From: Ditylenchus dipsaci | Taxonomy: Eukaryota; Nematoda; Chromadorea; Rhabditida; Anguinidae | Reading direction: 5' to 3' | Assembly (NCBI GenBank): GCA_004194705.1 | Contig: SADC01000282.1 | Coordinates: 124,001-188,000 of the forward strand | DNA length: 64,000 bases | Shown here: positions 10,700-24,073 of the stretch, piece by piece | Layout of the letters: each line of letters begins with the position of its first letter | Numbering within the stretch: the stretch's first letter is position 1 | Made by a program: the position numbers and the translations under genes | The notes under the pieces: generated by a model | Seen by the model: only the letters and a program-made list of their open reading frames with translations | Database searches by the model: none | What the model was told of the DNA's origin: nothing

Positions 10700-11204
10700 C
10701 AAGACGGAAAATTGAAAATTCCCTGCACTGGTTCCCATCACTGGTCCCAACTGTCAAAATTATGCTTCATAGTTTTTTTTTCGGGAGGCGGGGTCCACCG
10801 AAGTGCAAGGGGGAGGGTAGGTATCCGCAAAAATTGCATTGCTATGAAAAGTGTAGCGGTAAATTTCTCTGTATTACGATGAAAGCTATTTGCAAAGCTT
10901 TTATTCGAGACAATTTCCCCATACTGACTTTAACAAACGATTTCGGCTTTCGATCGTTCTCGTAAACCAAGCATTTCGATGGTACGTCAAAATGAGATCA
11001 TCAATTAGAGTAGCCGTGGTCTTTGAGTTTGCATTCAATTGCAATGAAAAAATGACCACCATTTCCACAAAAAGAAAACACACAGAAAACAATAAATTAT
11101 TCGTATAACCAACGATCACAACAGTGTAAAATATCACTTGATTTGCTTGTTCTGATTTCTTTTCACATCGTCCTGCCATTTCTTTCGATGAAGCAATAAA
11201 TTCG
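10700..11204. other. No gene seen
   Basis: AT-rich, with short frames on both strands and no coding signature, splice-supported exon or clear repeat. Confidence 0.5.
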
Positions 11205-11436
11205 ACCCTACTAGTGAATACCCCCCCCCCCAACGATTTTCACTTTTTTACTTTAGTAAAAAGTACCCAAATTTATGTCCCAGACCCGAAAATGTGCGCA
11301 AACTCTTCATTAGTCACAACTTCCGTACGCTGGCCTACCCCCAAGCCTAAGGGCTAAGCCTAAACTTGTTGTTTGCAAGTTACAGCAATTTTAAAAGTCG
11401 GATCTTGGGGGGGGTATTCGCTAGTAGCGCCAATAA
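11205..11436. repeat. Inverted-repeat element with C-run/G-run ends
   Basis: The left end reads CTACTAGTGAATA followed by 12 C, and the right end is a run of 8 G then TATTCGCTAGTAG, so the ends are complementary. The body (CCCAAATTTATGTCCCAGAC..TTAGTCACAACTTCCG) recurs at 32508-33180, where a pogo-like element splits it. Confidence 0.75.
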
Positions 11437-11589
11437 ATTCTTAGAGCTGTTTTGCATCAGCAATACTGTCCTGTTCACCCTGCTGAATCTGCACACCGAG
11501 AATATGGCTAGCTAAGTGCTTTAACGATGGAGTCGCAGTGATTTGTCCAGCCATCTGACGAAACGGCTTGGGTACTTGTGCACTTGGGG

Positions 11590-13692
11590 TAGCTTGGCAG
11601 TTAGGGGTCCGGGCGGAAACGGGAATGGGATTTGAAAAAAAAATTGCTCCTGCGGGAAACGGGAATGGGAATTCCAAAATTTGGAAATCCCGACGGGAAA
11701 CGGGAATTTGTTAAATAAGAGAGAAAAGCCAAATTCTGCGATTTTTTCTTCAAACAAATCAAAACAAACAAATCAATAAAGCCTATTCAGACTTCCCAAA
11801 GTCACGCTTGACTCCGGAGTCAAATGGTCTGACTCCGGAGTCAGCATGAGCTCGGAGTCAACCCATTTTGGTCATGCAAAACTACTGTAATCATTTGTTT
11901 TGCATTTTTTCATCTGTTTTCGATCGGGATCCTATTTTTGGATTGCAAGACGATGAAAAAATATACTGTGACAGATGTCACAGGAGAAAAGTTATAGTAT
12001 GTAGAGAGTGATCTTTAATTTTAAAAATCTTCATCGAACAAGCAAATGGTACTGTCTGGTTTTAGAAATGAAAAAAGCTTGTGCTTACAGTAAGTAGATT
12101 CCTAAATTCTCAGCCGTTATGCTGTTGAAGAGGCTCTGGGTAAATTCGTCCCACAACCGCTAATTCAAAAATTTCGAACAGGTTCGAAATTCGAATCCAA
12201 TCGGTAGGAAACACAATTTTTCTTGTTAAAGAGCCATATAGTCCTAGTAAAGCCGAATGTGGGTAGGAAGAGCATCAAGTAGGTACGGGCGGCGGTAAAT
12301 TCAGATGTGCTAAAGAGGGTTTGACAGTAGTAAAACACCGTTTTCTCGAGTATTTTTTGAGTTTTGGTAAAATCGAGATTTGTAAAATCAATTATTGCCC
12401 AATACTCAAGAAATACCATACAAACTTTATTTTACTATTATCAAACCATCTTCAGCGTGTCCGAAGCAGTCCAGAAAACAAGGTTTGGAACATGAAAAAT
12501 GTAAAAAAATTTTTGCTCTAAGTGGACAACCACTTGGTTTGTTGTACCGTATTTCCTCTAAAATAGCCCTCCTTCTAAAATAGCCTCCCCCTACTTGGAA
12601 GACTTATATCTCAAGCTAGAGTGAATATTTTGCAAATCTGTCTTTCGCATTTTTTTAACTCCCACGAGCTCTACCGATTCCACTTTTTCGATTTGGATTT
12701 CCACCCGAAAATCTCGAAATCGAATCCAAATTTTTCTGAAAATTGGAGGTTTGAATAAAATAGCCCCGGGGCTATTTTAGAGGAAATATGGTACCCAGGT
12801 AGTCGTACCCAGATTGGGGAACTTAGTTAGTGTAGTGGTACACAGGTAGCAACATTTCGGTCTGTGATCCAAGCTATGATTTTTATATGATTTCTACGAT
12901 TCTTACGATACAACGTCAGTTCTGCTGAATAATCCATGCACCAACAAAACCAAGTAGTCGTTCACTTGGAGTAAAAAATTTCTACGTTTTCCATCTTCCA
13001 AAACATATTTCTGGAATAATCCAGGCATGCTGAAGATGGTTTGATAGTGATGAAATGCCGTTTCGTCGAGTATTGGACAATAATTGATTTTACCAAAACT
13101 GGTTTTTATCAAGCTCAAGAAATACCCTTACAAAACGGCATTTAGCACTATCAAACCATCTTCAGCATGTCAGAATTAGTCAGAAAATAGGTTTAAGGCT
13201 AAAAGTAAAAAAAATTAAAATATGTATTGTCTGTTCACCTGACCATGAGGGACCTACTCAAGGTATTGGGTGGGGTGGAAAGTCGTAATTTTGGTCCTAA
13301 CAAACCTGATTTCCCACACAATTCTAAGTTAGAAAAATATTTGCTACTACCAGGATTCGAACCTGCTCGAAATTTTTGAATTGGCGGTTTTGGTGACAAA
13401 TTTACCTGGGGACGAATTTACCGGGAACGAATTCACCGCCGCCCGTTGAAGAAGACGTTCCGCCAGAAATGACGAAAGAAATGACAAGCAAAATTGCTTA
13501 GGATCAAACTTTTTCGTTTTGACACTGAAAAAATAAAATTTGGATTTCGGGAAAATTTCGGGATTTTTGAAAATTAAGCGGGCGGGAAACGGGATTTCTA
13601 ACTTTGAACCGGCGGAAACGGGAACGGGAAGTGATTATTTTCGGGATTCCCAAACCGGGATTCCCGTGGGATTCCCGTCCCGCTGCCAGCCT
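11590..13692. mobile_element. Non-autonomous hAT-type element with CGGGAA arrays
   Basis: The ends TAGCTTGGCAG (left) and CTGCCAGCCTA (right) are inverted and flanked by CTTGGGG on both sides (7-8 bp duplication). Both subterminal zones (about 11605-11710 and 13540-13685) are rich in CGGGAA and GGGATTCCC motifs. No transposase is visible inside. The middle is filled with other elements: an AAGTGG foldback at 12165-12545, a CCGTATTTCC element at 12546-12792 and a second AAGTGG copy at 12940-13205. Near 11805-11870 the palindromic unit GACTCCGGAGTC occurs in tandem. Confidence 0.65.
12546..12792. repeat. CCGTATTTCC foldback element, copy with AATAGCC module
   Basis: Left end TACCGTATTTCCTCTAAAAT with AGCCC, module repeated as CTTCTAAAATAGCC; right end GGGGCTATTTTAGAGGAAAT then ATGGTA. 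The inner body matches the copies at 9202 and 46137 (TATCTCAAGCTAGAGTGAAT, then GAGCTCTACCGATTCC). The conserved tip and body with a different module are discussed in the findings. Confidence 0.8.
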
Positions 13693-13697
13693 ACTTG

Positions 13698-14395
13698 GGG
13701 GGCCCCTTTTTGGTTAACTGTAAATATGGTTTAAACGTCTCCTAAGTAATTTTTATACGCCAGAAACGATTAAAAAATTGTTTACAAACAATTTCCGTAC
13801 TAAAAAGTGAAGTTTTTAAAAAAAAGTTGGCTACCATAGATTAACCAACTGCCTTGTCCCCAAGTAAAATATCGTATATTAAGTATCCTACCACGTTTTG
13901 GTCACTGGAGCTGGGCAAAAAGAGTCCTTAATGCATGTATGATCAAGAGTCTCTCTCGGAATCATGTCTAAGGTAAGTAGTGCGCGCATCTCTAACCAAC
14001 CAAGCCCCTGCGCCCCCTTCGGGGCGCAGGGGCATGGTTGCTTGGGTTGAGATGCGCACACCCCGTACCTTAGACACCAATCACTCGGAGTAACTCTGGA
14101 TGCATAAAAACAATATGCATACCAGAGTTTCTTTATGTGGTAGGCCCAGCTAAAAACTATGTTCAAATTCCATCTTTTTGGTTTTTTTAAGATGTATAGG
14201 TACCTTTTTGGTGTATTACTTTGGGGGACCAAGGCAGTTGGTCAATCTTTGGTAACTAACTTTTCGTGAGAACTTCACTTTTTAGTGCGAAAATTGTTGA
14301 GAAACAACTTTTTTATCGTTTCTGGCGTATAAAAATTACTTGGAGACGTTTAAACCATATTTACAGTTAACCAAAAAAGGCCCCCCCAAGTGCAC
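13698..14395. repeat. Long inverted repeat, arms about 160 bp
   Basis: The left arm from 13698 (GGGGCCCCTTTTTGGTTAAC, then TGTAAATATGGTTTAAACG) is matched in reverse by the right arm ending near 14393 (CGTTTAAACCATATTTACAG). The arms enclose a spacer that includes the structured core at 13941-14166. No coding potential in the arms. Confidence 0.85.
13941..14166. other. Structured core element, copy 1 (candidate folded RNA)
   Basis: This 226-bp segment contains several nested hairpins: ATGTCTAAGGTAAG pairs with TACCTTAGACA; GCGCATCTCTAAC pairs with GTTGAGATGCGC; a GC-rich hairpin (GCCCCTGCGCCCC/GGGGCGCAGGGGC) sits in the middle; and ATGCAT..ATGCAT with CTCTGG/CCAGAG closes the right side. The same segment occurs at 35368-35587 inside different flanking arms and, truncated, at 51571-51701 in the other orientation. 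No snRNA or tRNA family is recognised. Confidence 0.55.
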
Positions 14396-14559
14396 AAGTG
14401 CCACGGCTTGTGCTTTTGCTGTATCCCTAGTCAGTCAAAAACAAATCTCAATTTTTTATGAAAATTTCGAAAAGCTTAAAAAGCTAATTGTAAAAAAATT
14501 TGCTTGCTCCCCCAAGCTGTTCTAATTGTTATGAAAAAATCGCCTTACTCTCCCAAGCT

Positions 14560-14900
14560 GATTTAACTGAGGTGTGTTCCGAAATCGACTGAGATGTGTG
14601 TTCCGAAATTGACTGGGGGTGTGTTCCGAAATTGGCCTTAAAAGAACGGGCTCTCCTATTAACATACACTTAGCTAAATTATGGAATCTGGCTCTCTAAA
14701 GTCTCGCAAGTCGCGTCCCAAGGTGTATGTTAATGAGAAGTTGACTGTACTACTTTTAAAAGTTAGGCAGAAAACTTTCATCGGATCTGTGAACGCTTAC
14801 GAAAAGATTCATGATGGAAAAACTCTGCTGTAAACTGTAAACTCTCACTGTAACGGGCTGGTATGTCCTTTTAGAAAAATACCGAAATACCTATGCACAG
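14560..14900. repeat. Repeat also present inverted near 60140-60310
   Basis: Units GTGTGTTCCGAAAT(T/C)GACT occur in near tandem at 14573-14635, followed by AACATACACTTAGCTAAATT and GGAATCTGGCTCTC. The reverse complement of this arrangement is found at about 60140-60310. A segment near 14750-14880 also resembles 58060-58205. Dispersed repeat with no gene seen. Confidence 0.6.
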
Positions 14901-15029
14901 CTCTAGCCCATATTAATGGATATACATTAACCAGCTGGCGAATACCCGAATCCCTAGATGCCACCCAAAATTCATAGATGGTACCTGAAAGCATGAAATT
15001 CACGAAAACCACCTGTTTTAGGATTGTTT

Positions 15030-15330
15030 AAGCCATAGGTTTTAAGTGGCTTGAAACTGTTTAAAGCTGTTCAAGGTGGCTTAGGAAATTTAGGTGATGT
15101 GAGGACGTTTGAAGTGGCTTGGAATGATATGCGGTGTTTAGGGTCATATGGGATGTTTAGGATGATAAATAATAAGGTGTTTAATGCTATATTGAGGTGT
15201 TTAAGAGTGATCTGGAAAGACTTAGTGAGGTTCGGGTGATTTGTATGGTTTGGGGATCCCGCATATTTGGGGATCCCGCATATAAAATGACCCCGCATCT
15301 CACACCTTACACCCCCACCTAACACCTCCA
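15030..15330. repeat. GGTGTTTA-type degenerate repeat and tandem 17-mer
   Basis: Irregular GTGTTTA(A/G)G-like units run from 15030 to 15240. Immediately after, GGGGATCCCGCATAT occurs twice in tandem (about 15251-15284). The segment lies just downstream of the Hsp70 stop codon. Confidence 0.5.
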
Positions 15331-15408
15331 TTGTGGAAGTGAACGCTTTACACGGAACCAACTACGATAACAATGACTTTATCAGCTATACATCTAACGA
15401 ACAAAGAG

Positions 15409-18064
<2,656 letters not shown>

Positions 18065-18453
18065 TTCGAGATTTATACGCGATTTAAATGAAGCACAACT
18101 AAAAATAGCGCAGTTGAGAAAGTGGCAGTATAGATTTACAAAAAATTTCGACTAATAAGTGAAAATTTACGGAACAGCAACATCCAGAAATGATTTTCGG
18201 CTGTCCGCTGGTCTTGTCCCGCGGAACAAATCTGAAGATTTGTCCCAGGGACTTGACCTGCGGGACAGCCTAAAAACCGTCTTTGATAGTGATTATGGCA
18301 AATTTGTTACTCCTATGTTGTAGAGCAGGTCGATGTCCATATGGATCTATCTATAATGATGGCTCGGAGACAAGATAGAAAAAGAAATGTTTGAAAAATT
18401 GTCCTGCGTGCCGCGGAGTATGAGGAGAGCCTTAAAATTTCCGGACTACTACA
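18065..18453. other. Upstream region of the Hsp70 gene
   Basis: Non-coding. At 18195-18275 an inverted repeat is visible (GGCTGTCCGCTGGTC..TTGTCCC against GGGACTTGACCTGCGGGACA), close enough to the start to lie in the promoter. I saw no clear heat-shock element or TATA box. Confidence 0.35.
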
Positions 18454-18587
18454 CAGTTGACCCTCGATAATTCAGCGAACTTAATCGATGCCGAAATAAT
18501 TTCAAGTGAAAAGTTCTAAATTGACCATTGCTAATTCAACACGCTAACGTCAGAACCAATTGGTGCCGAACCATCGAGGGTCAACTG
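18454..18587. repeat. Small pogo/Tigger-like TIR element
   Basis: CAGTTGACCCTCGATAATTC begins the element and CCATCGAGGGTCAACTG ends it. The CAGT(T/C)GACCCTCG tip is typical of pogo/Tigger relatives in the Tc1/mariner superfamily. At 134 bp it is non-autonomous. Confidence 0.7.
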
Positions 18588-18784
18588 TTGACTACAACAA
18601 TTTAAAAAAATTAGACTAAACAGAAACGCAAATTAGGATGGAAGGTTCCGATGAAAATGTTTTTCCACTTGAGAACATTAAGATTTCAAATGACTATACT
18701 CTCTTTTTCCCACAATTTACGTGAAATGCGCAAATAGTCGTCATCCAAATGACGCCCAATAATTTTTGAAAAAGGATAAAACGG

Positions 18785-19137
18785 AAATATGCCACGTTCT
18801 GGAGAAAAAGTGCCACGTTTTTTTTAATTTGCCTAGTTTTGCACAGATATGCCTGATTTTATTGGTCGCTTTGTTTCCAAAGACATATCAATAGCAAGCT
18901 AATGGTAATCTTCAAAATTTCAGGTGTAAATCATTGATTTATCTAAGAAACCTTATTGTCAGAAACGTGGCAGATTTTCACAAAACGTGGCACTTTTTCT
19001 CTAAAACGTGGCACATTTTCCTAAAACGTGGCACATTTTCACAAAGCGTGGCACTTTTTCACTAAAACGTGGCACTTTTTCGCCTTCTTGACTAGAATCG
19101 AAAAAACGTGGCACTTTTCGCCAGAACGTGGCACTTT
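18785..19137. repeat. AACGTGGCACTTTTTC array
   Basis: Seven or more copies of AACGTGGCAC followed by TTTTTC or ATTTTC occur at 18960-19137, with inverted copies (GTGCCACGTT) at 18790-18820. Spacing is about 20-25 bp. The organisation suggests subterminal arrays of a foldback element. A related TGCCACGAAAAA array is at 55100-55215. Confidence 0.7.
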
Positions 19138-19569
19138 ACGTATCGTCATTTTGAAAAAGGGCATCGGTCTCCGCAGCAACATCGTCAACCCTTGTTTAAG
19201 TGCCGGGATGAACTACTGGGCTGCCGGATTTCTTGCCAGCAAGTAGGAAATAGTTAGCGACGTACAGTGGCGTACGCAGGAATTTCTGACGGAGAAGCCA
19301 TAACACAAGAACCTTAAAGAGGTACGTGAGAAATGCGGCATGAATTGTTTGGTCAATTTTTATGTTTTTCGTAAAATTTTTCGAAAGATATTTTGATTCT
19401 GAAAACATTTTCTGGCTCTGCGTGAAAAGTTGGCCAATGGATGTATTAACAGATGAGCCATTATCAATAAAAGATGCAGCTAAAAAAAGAAAACAACGTT
19501 GTTCAAAAATCCCACGCAACATGCACCCACCCTTTAAGCAATTCGACCATGATGAACACGAATCCGTTA
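19138..19569. other. No gene seen
   Basis: Mixed sequence with short frames on both strands. At 19270-19300 ACAGTGGCGTACGCAGGAAT resembles a transposon end, but no partner end was found. Confidence 0.4.
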
Positions 19570-19740
19570 ATGGCTTGTTCACGTTGTTAGAGTTAGAATT
19601 CGAGTTAGAGTTCGGGATTTTGGTTACGTGAACACCTCTGATCCTAACTCTAACTCGAACTTTAACTCTAACTCGAGGTGTTCACGTACATCGAGTTACA
19701 GTTAGAGTTCGAGGTTAAATTTGAAGGTGTTCATGTATAT
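19570..19740. repeat. GAGTTAGAGTTCGAG inverted array
   Basis: GTTAGAGTTAGAATTCGAGT and related units on one side, CTAACTCTAACTCGAAC in the middle and GTTAGAGTTCGAGG again, interspersed with GGTGTTCACGTA. The arrangement is palindromic, with motif arrays in both orientations, probably a small element. Confidence 0.6.
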
Positions 19741-19782
19741 AATTTGGATTCCCTTGTAGTAAATATTCCAAAAACTAACTAC

Positions 19783-20493
19783 TAGGGTTGTACAATGGAA
19801 ATATTTCCGCATATTTCCGGCTAAATATGCGCGCAAAAATGCGCGCATTTTTGACAAAATATGCGCTTGCAAGAGGAAAATGCGCATATTTGGTTTTCTA
19901 GCAACATGTTTTTTGTGACAGTGTAGTCTAATTTTGTTATTTATCACATTTCTTGCGATGTTTGTTTAGTTACCCATGTGTATTTACAGGTCAAATCATG
20001 CCTGGAAAAGCTAATCACTGCTGCTCCAACAGAAAGGAACTGGTCGCTTCGTGGTGCAATTCACACCAAAGTTCGCAATCGGTAAATTAATTTTAAGTGG
20101 ATGTTGATTTTTGCAAGTTTCTTATTGTAGATTGGATGTCGAGATGGCTTCGAAACTGACGTTTATCAAGCACAACCTTTTGCTGGAGCATAAGGATCTC
20201 TTTAGTCGAGTCAAGTCGAGTCAGGAAAATGAATCAGAGGAAGCAGAAAGCGAACAAGAAATGGAAGCCACCGAAGGAAATAGTGAAATAAATGATCTTT
20301 TATATGTGGACGATTTATTGTTTGAATCTGATTAGTTTATCTTATTCGTGTTATCAATAAAAGCTGGAATAATCAGTTATCCCAAACCAACATGTAAATA
20401 TGCGCAAAATATGCGCGCATTTTTAACTATGCGCGCGCATCTTTGCGCGCATATTTGCACATTTGTAAATATGTGCGCATTTGTACAACCCTA
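19783..20493 (+). mobile_element. Internally deleted hAT transposon
   Basis: The ends TAGGGTTGTACAA and TTGTACAACCCTA are perfect inverted repeats flanked by an 8-bp duplication CTAACTAC (19775-19782 and 20494-20501), as in hAT elements. Subterminal zones are filled with ATATGCGCGCA-type motifs on both sides. Only the C-terminal exons of a transposase remain. Confidence 0.88.
19990..20335 (+). pseudogene. hAT transposase C-terminal remnant, two exons
   Basis: Exon 19990-20081 encodes VKSCLEKLITAAPTERNWS and GAIHTKVRNR; a 49-nt intron (GT..TTGTAG) leads to exon 20131-20335 with LDVEMASKLTFIKHNLLLE and an acidic tail ending at a TAG. The pattern PTERNWS..G.IHTK.RN.L....A.KL..I..NL is the hAT dimerisation region. 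No BED finger or catalytic core is left, so the element cannot mobilise itself. The intact splice sites suggest recent deletion. Confidence 0.75.
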
Positions 20494-20498
20494 CTAAC

Positions 20499-20893
20499 TA
20501 CAGTCAAACCTCTCTACTATGGCACCCCCAAAAGTTCGTTCCCGCCTTGGGTCCGACACTTTTTTTACCTCTATTTTTGAAGGCTTTTGCCATTTCTGTT
20601 TTGACAGTCTGGTCCCAAATATCGTAAGGATTCCGATTTTGCCAATCGTTTTTCAGAATTATAAAGAAAATTCTTCTAAAAAAGCAAAAACTCAGTTTAA
20701 AAACACAAATTTTTGAATTTTCGAATTTTGACCGTGTCCCGTCTCGGCGTCCCTTTTTTTCTTTTGAAAAATAGTAGCGCCATTGAAAATCAGCCTATTC
20801 AGGCTGATTTTGCACGCCTCTAATAGTAGCTTCTCCCCTAGGAGGGGGGTTGAAAAATAGTAGCCCATGGGCTGCTATTAGAGGAAATACGTT
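20499..20893. repeat. Half pogo-like element abutting a half CCGTATTTCC element
   Basis: 20499-20740 is the left half of a pogo-like foldback: TACAGTCAAACCTC tip, TATGGCACCCCC module, then AAAGTTCGTTCC and GGGTCCGACAC, GACAGTCTGGTCCC, CGTAAGGATTCCGATTTTGC. It stops near the element's centre. 20755-20893 is the right part of a CCGTATTTCC element ending GGGCTGCTATTAGAGGAAAT then ACG. Neither partner half is present. Confidence 0.7.
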
Positions 20894-21190
20894 AGTTCGA
20901 AAAATAAAAAAGTTTTGGCAAAAAACGCGCTCACCAATGAGAGATAATCCAACTCTAGCTTCATGAACACTTGGAGTCGAAGTTGGAGTATTTTGCATCG
21001 TGAACATAGTTGCACGAGCGCCGGTGCCGATGGGCGCCGGTGCTAGCGCCGAAAACCGGGTACGCTAAATCCCGGTTAACCGAAAACCATTTTTGGAAAA
21101 TGTATCAAGCCCTAAGTTGTGTCAAGTCGTATGGTGTTCTTGTTTTTATTATCTACTGTATAAAATTAATTAATTCTCCAAACACCATAA
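20894..21190. other. Downstream of the HMG-box exon; no gene seen
   Basis: AT-rich with a short GC-rich patch at 21012-21060 (GCGCCGGTGCCGATGGGCGC). Confidence 0.4.
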
Positions 21191-21612
21191 TTACTTAGAA
21201 AGCCTTGTTTTTCTTGTTTTGGTGGGTCTCGGCAAATTTCCACATTGCTTTTCTTCTTCGTAGCGCATTTTGTCTTCAAGAGCCAACATGTGGTATTTGC
21301 TTTTATCCTGCAGTCTGTTCCACTCCTTCAGTGCCTGAGTGTTCACCTCATTCTTAGCCAGGTGAGGATATGTTTTTCTGATGCGGTAACGGTGCTCCGA
21401 CATGTAGTAGTTAAAAGCTTTTCGAGGCAGAACTAGTCTAGGACTGGAGCTGTGCTGGTAATGTTTATAAGGTTGATATACTTCTTGGCTGTTGCTACTA
21501 CTACTGGCCTCCATGCTTCGGTCTGCCACCTCTTCGTCCTCTTCCTCCTCTATTTCACTTGTAGCTTCCTGACCTAAGTCTATCACAAAGTTCTGGGGTT
21601 TAACAGCAGGTT
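21191..21612 (-). CDS. HMG-box protein, last exon (partial gene)
   Basis: The exon starts after a TTTCAG acceptor at 21613 and ends at a TAA (21193-21191). It encodes EPAVKPQNFVIDLGQE, a long acidic run (EIEEEEDEEVADR), a Ser-rich linker and an HMG box of about 65 residues: PRKAFNYYMSEHRYRIRKTY, PHLAKNEVNTQALKEWNRL, QDKSKYHMLALEDKMRYEEE, followed by a basic tail. The aromatic and basic positions fit the three-helix HMG fold that bends DNA. Upstream exons were not found before the pogo-like element at 21710, so the start of the gene is missing or far away. The family (HMGB, PBRM-like or other) cannot be assigned. Confidence 0.75.
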
Positions 21613-21709
21613 CTGAAAGTATTCTCTATATTTGATAATTTTTTTTATCATTTAATTTGTATATATAGTGGGGTGTTACACCCAATATCTACAATCGAAA
21701 CTCAATATG

Positions 21710-21864
21710 CAGTCAACTCTCGATAATCCGTCACCCCTTGGGACCGGCCGTGGGGTGACGGATAATCAAGAGTGACGGATCAGCCTTATTTATTTAAGGC
21801 AAAACCAAACAAAGTTTCACGAAGGTGACGGATTAGCGAGTGACGGATTATCGAGAGTTGACTG
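21710..21864. repeat. Pogo/Tigger-like element with GATAATCCGTCACC module
   Basis: CAGTCAACTCTCGATAATCC begins and GGATTATCGAGAGTTGACTG ends it, with TA on the right. The module GATAATCCGTCACC is repeated inside in both orientations. The inner TATTTAAGGCAAAACCAAAC is shared with the larger element at 36384-37630. Confidence 0.8.
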
Positions 21865-21867
21865 TAA

Positions 21868-22650
21868 CATACGGCCAAGGGACCGAGTTTTATAGAAAGT
21901 TGCTTTGCCTTAACACGGTCAAGGCAAACCATGACCAGCGTCGCTTTTTACTCATAATTTCATACTGAGTAATTCTGTGCCGATGGATTTTTAAAAAAGT
22001 GCTTTTTGCGTCAAATTTTTGCTCCGTAAGTCCGATGTTATTTCTTTAAGACTCGGTTTGCTTTTTTTGCCATAACTTTTTTTCGAAGACTATCAGTTTG
22101 ATCTCAATGGCTTATCTGGTGCAAAATTAACTTTGCTTCAAAATGAGGCCAACCCTACTTATTTGTAGCAAAATATTTTTGACAATTTTCTCTTTCTAAC
22201 AAGCATAAAGACTATGAAAATGAATCACAGCACACGGTATACTCAGCAGTAGTACAAAGAAAATCCGGAACAATAAAGCATGACTGTAGGTATTTTTCGC
22301 TTTACCATTTGACTCTTTGATACATTGTCATGACATCTATATGAAGCGCAGTCAATTCTGCACCAGATGAGCTATTGAGATCAAACTAAAAGTTTTCGAA
22401 AAAAAAAGATATGGCAAAAAAACCAACCCAAGTTACTGGGGTTGGTTTACTCAGGCCGAGTATTAAATTAATAACATCAAACTTACGGAGCAAAAATTTG
22501 ACGCAAAAAAGCACTTTTTTGAATCTGCCCGCACAGAATTCCTCAGCATTAAATTCTGAGTAAAAAGCGAGGCTGGTCACCGTCGGCCATGACCGTGTTA
22601 AAATACTTCAAACTTTACAAAGGTGGCATTATTTTGCCGTACGTTATATA
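21868..22650. repeat. Long inverted repeat, arms about 300 bp
   Basis: The left arm (ACATACGGCCAA.., AGTGCTTTTTGCGTCAAATT, TTTGCTCCGTAAG) is complemented on the right (CTTACGGAGCAAAAATTTGA, CGCAAAAAAGCACTTTT, GCCGTACGTTATAT). The centre near 22200-22340 is unpaired. Foldback element without coding capacity. Confidence 0.8.
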
Positions 22651-23558
22651 GAGTCATATATTATAGAGAGCTTTTTCTGTAATCGGTTTTACCAAACCTT
22701 CCCCTCAGGCTGAGGCTCTGGCTATTATTATGAATATCTCAGCTCAGAAACATTATTTTTATCTCATCTCAACGAATTCGGATTCAGGACAAGTTTTTGG
22801 TGTTAGGAGAGACTTTTCCAAAACTTTTGCTTTAAAAATTCACGATGTTTTGCTAAAAATTTGAAAATATATTTACTTAGGGTCGCTAATAGATATTTTA
22901 CCCTTTTTCTTTGAAAAATGTTGGTTTTTCGTATCCCTAAAACATTATTTGAATGGAGTGGTAAAGACGAGTAGCGTCAACTATTTTATGTGAAGGTAAC
23001 TATATTAAAACAAACTTTCCACTGGCGTGATGAAGTTAATTCCGCAAGGAGAAACGCTTGTAAAGGTGGTATTCACACAGCTCAGTTGGTTGCTCTAAAT
23101 GAAAAAAATTTTGACTGTGGGAAATTATTCGGAATAGGTAGTCATCTGCAAAACTAACACTTTTTAGCAACACATCAGGGTTTTCGGGACACGGGCGTTT
23201 CGCACAAAATTCGTTTCGCCCTCGGTAACTTGGAAGACACGTAAGATCCATAATTGGTACCAGTTTCCAAAACCCAACTGGTAGGATTCACAGGTCAAAA
23301 TACTGAATAGGAAGTGGGATACTTATTGCGGACTAAATTTTTTACATGTACTTTGGGCATAGGCAAGGTAGCCCAACGTATGTTAGGAAAACTCAAACAT
23401 GAACCTATTTAATAGATTAGGCATAGGTTAACATAAATGCTCTCTAGGCAAGGGTAGAAAAGCTATCTGAATTAGGTGGTGCTAACCAGGTGATGGTACC
23501 CAGAGGGTAACATACAAGCTGGTATCCAGGTAGTGTTGCCCAGATATTCAGATAGTCA
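22651..23558. other. No gene seen
   Basis: AT-rich. Near 23350-23430 a segment (AAGGTAGCCCAACGTATGTTA) resembles the GGCCAGCGTATGTTAGGAC family at 61795-61890. Nothing else could be supported. Confidence 0.4.
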
Positions 23559-24073
23559 GGTGAGAGCAGTGTTTCCAAAATGAAAAATGAAAATTTTCTC
23601 ATTTTCATTTTCTTGAAAAAATGAAAATGAAAATTTTCTCATTTTCACTTTCTTAATAAAATGAAAATGAGAAATTTTCATTTTCATTCGATGAAAATGA
23701 AAACTTTTCATTTCCATTTGAATGAAAATGAGAAATTTTCATTGGATGAGAATGAGAATTTCTCATTTTCATTTGAATGAAAATTTTTCATTCTCATTGA
23801 ATGAAAATGAAAATTTCTCATTTTCATTTAAGAAGAAAGTGAAAATTTTTCATTTTCTCACTGAAAAATTCTCATTTTCTCACTGAAAATTCTCATTTTC
23901 ACTGAAAATTCTCATTTTCACTGAAAATTCTCATTTTCACTGAAATTCTCATTTTCACTGATAATTCTCATTTTCACTAATAATTCTTATTTTCATCGCT
24001 TCTTAATTTTATCAGATTCTCACTGAAAAAGACACTAGAAACGTCTAAATGGTATTATTTGAGCAACATCTAC

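Noticed and set aside
11221..11232. Long C run as an assembly gap marker
   Set aside because: It is mirrored by a G run at 11406 and similar pairs recur at 35030/35845 and 37690/37857, so it belongs to an element's ends.
13935..14166. Spliced-leader RNA gene
   Set aside because: An AG/GTAAGT donor in a stem is present, but there is no Sm-binding site and no tandem cluster; kept only as a structured element.
22386..22580. Small protein-coding frames within 21868-22650
   Set aside because: Both arms of the inverted repeat give mirrored frames without coding features.
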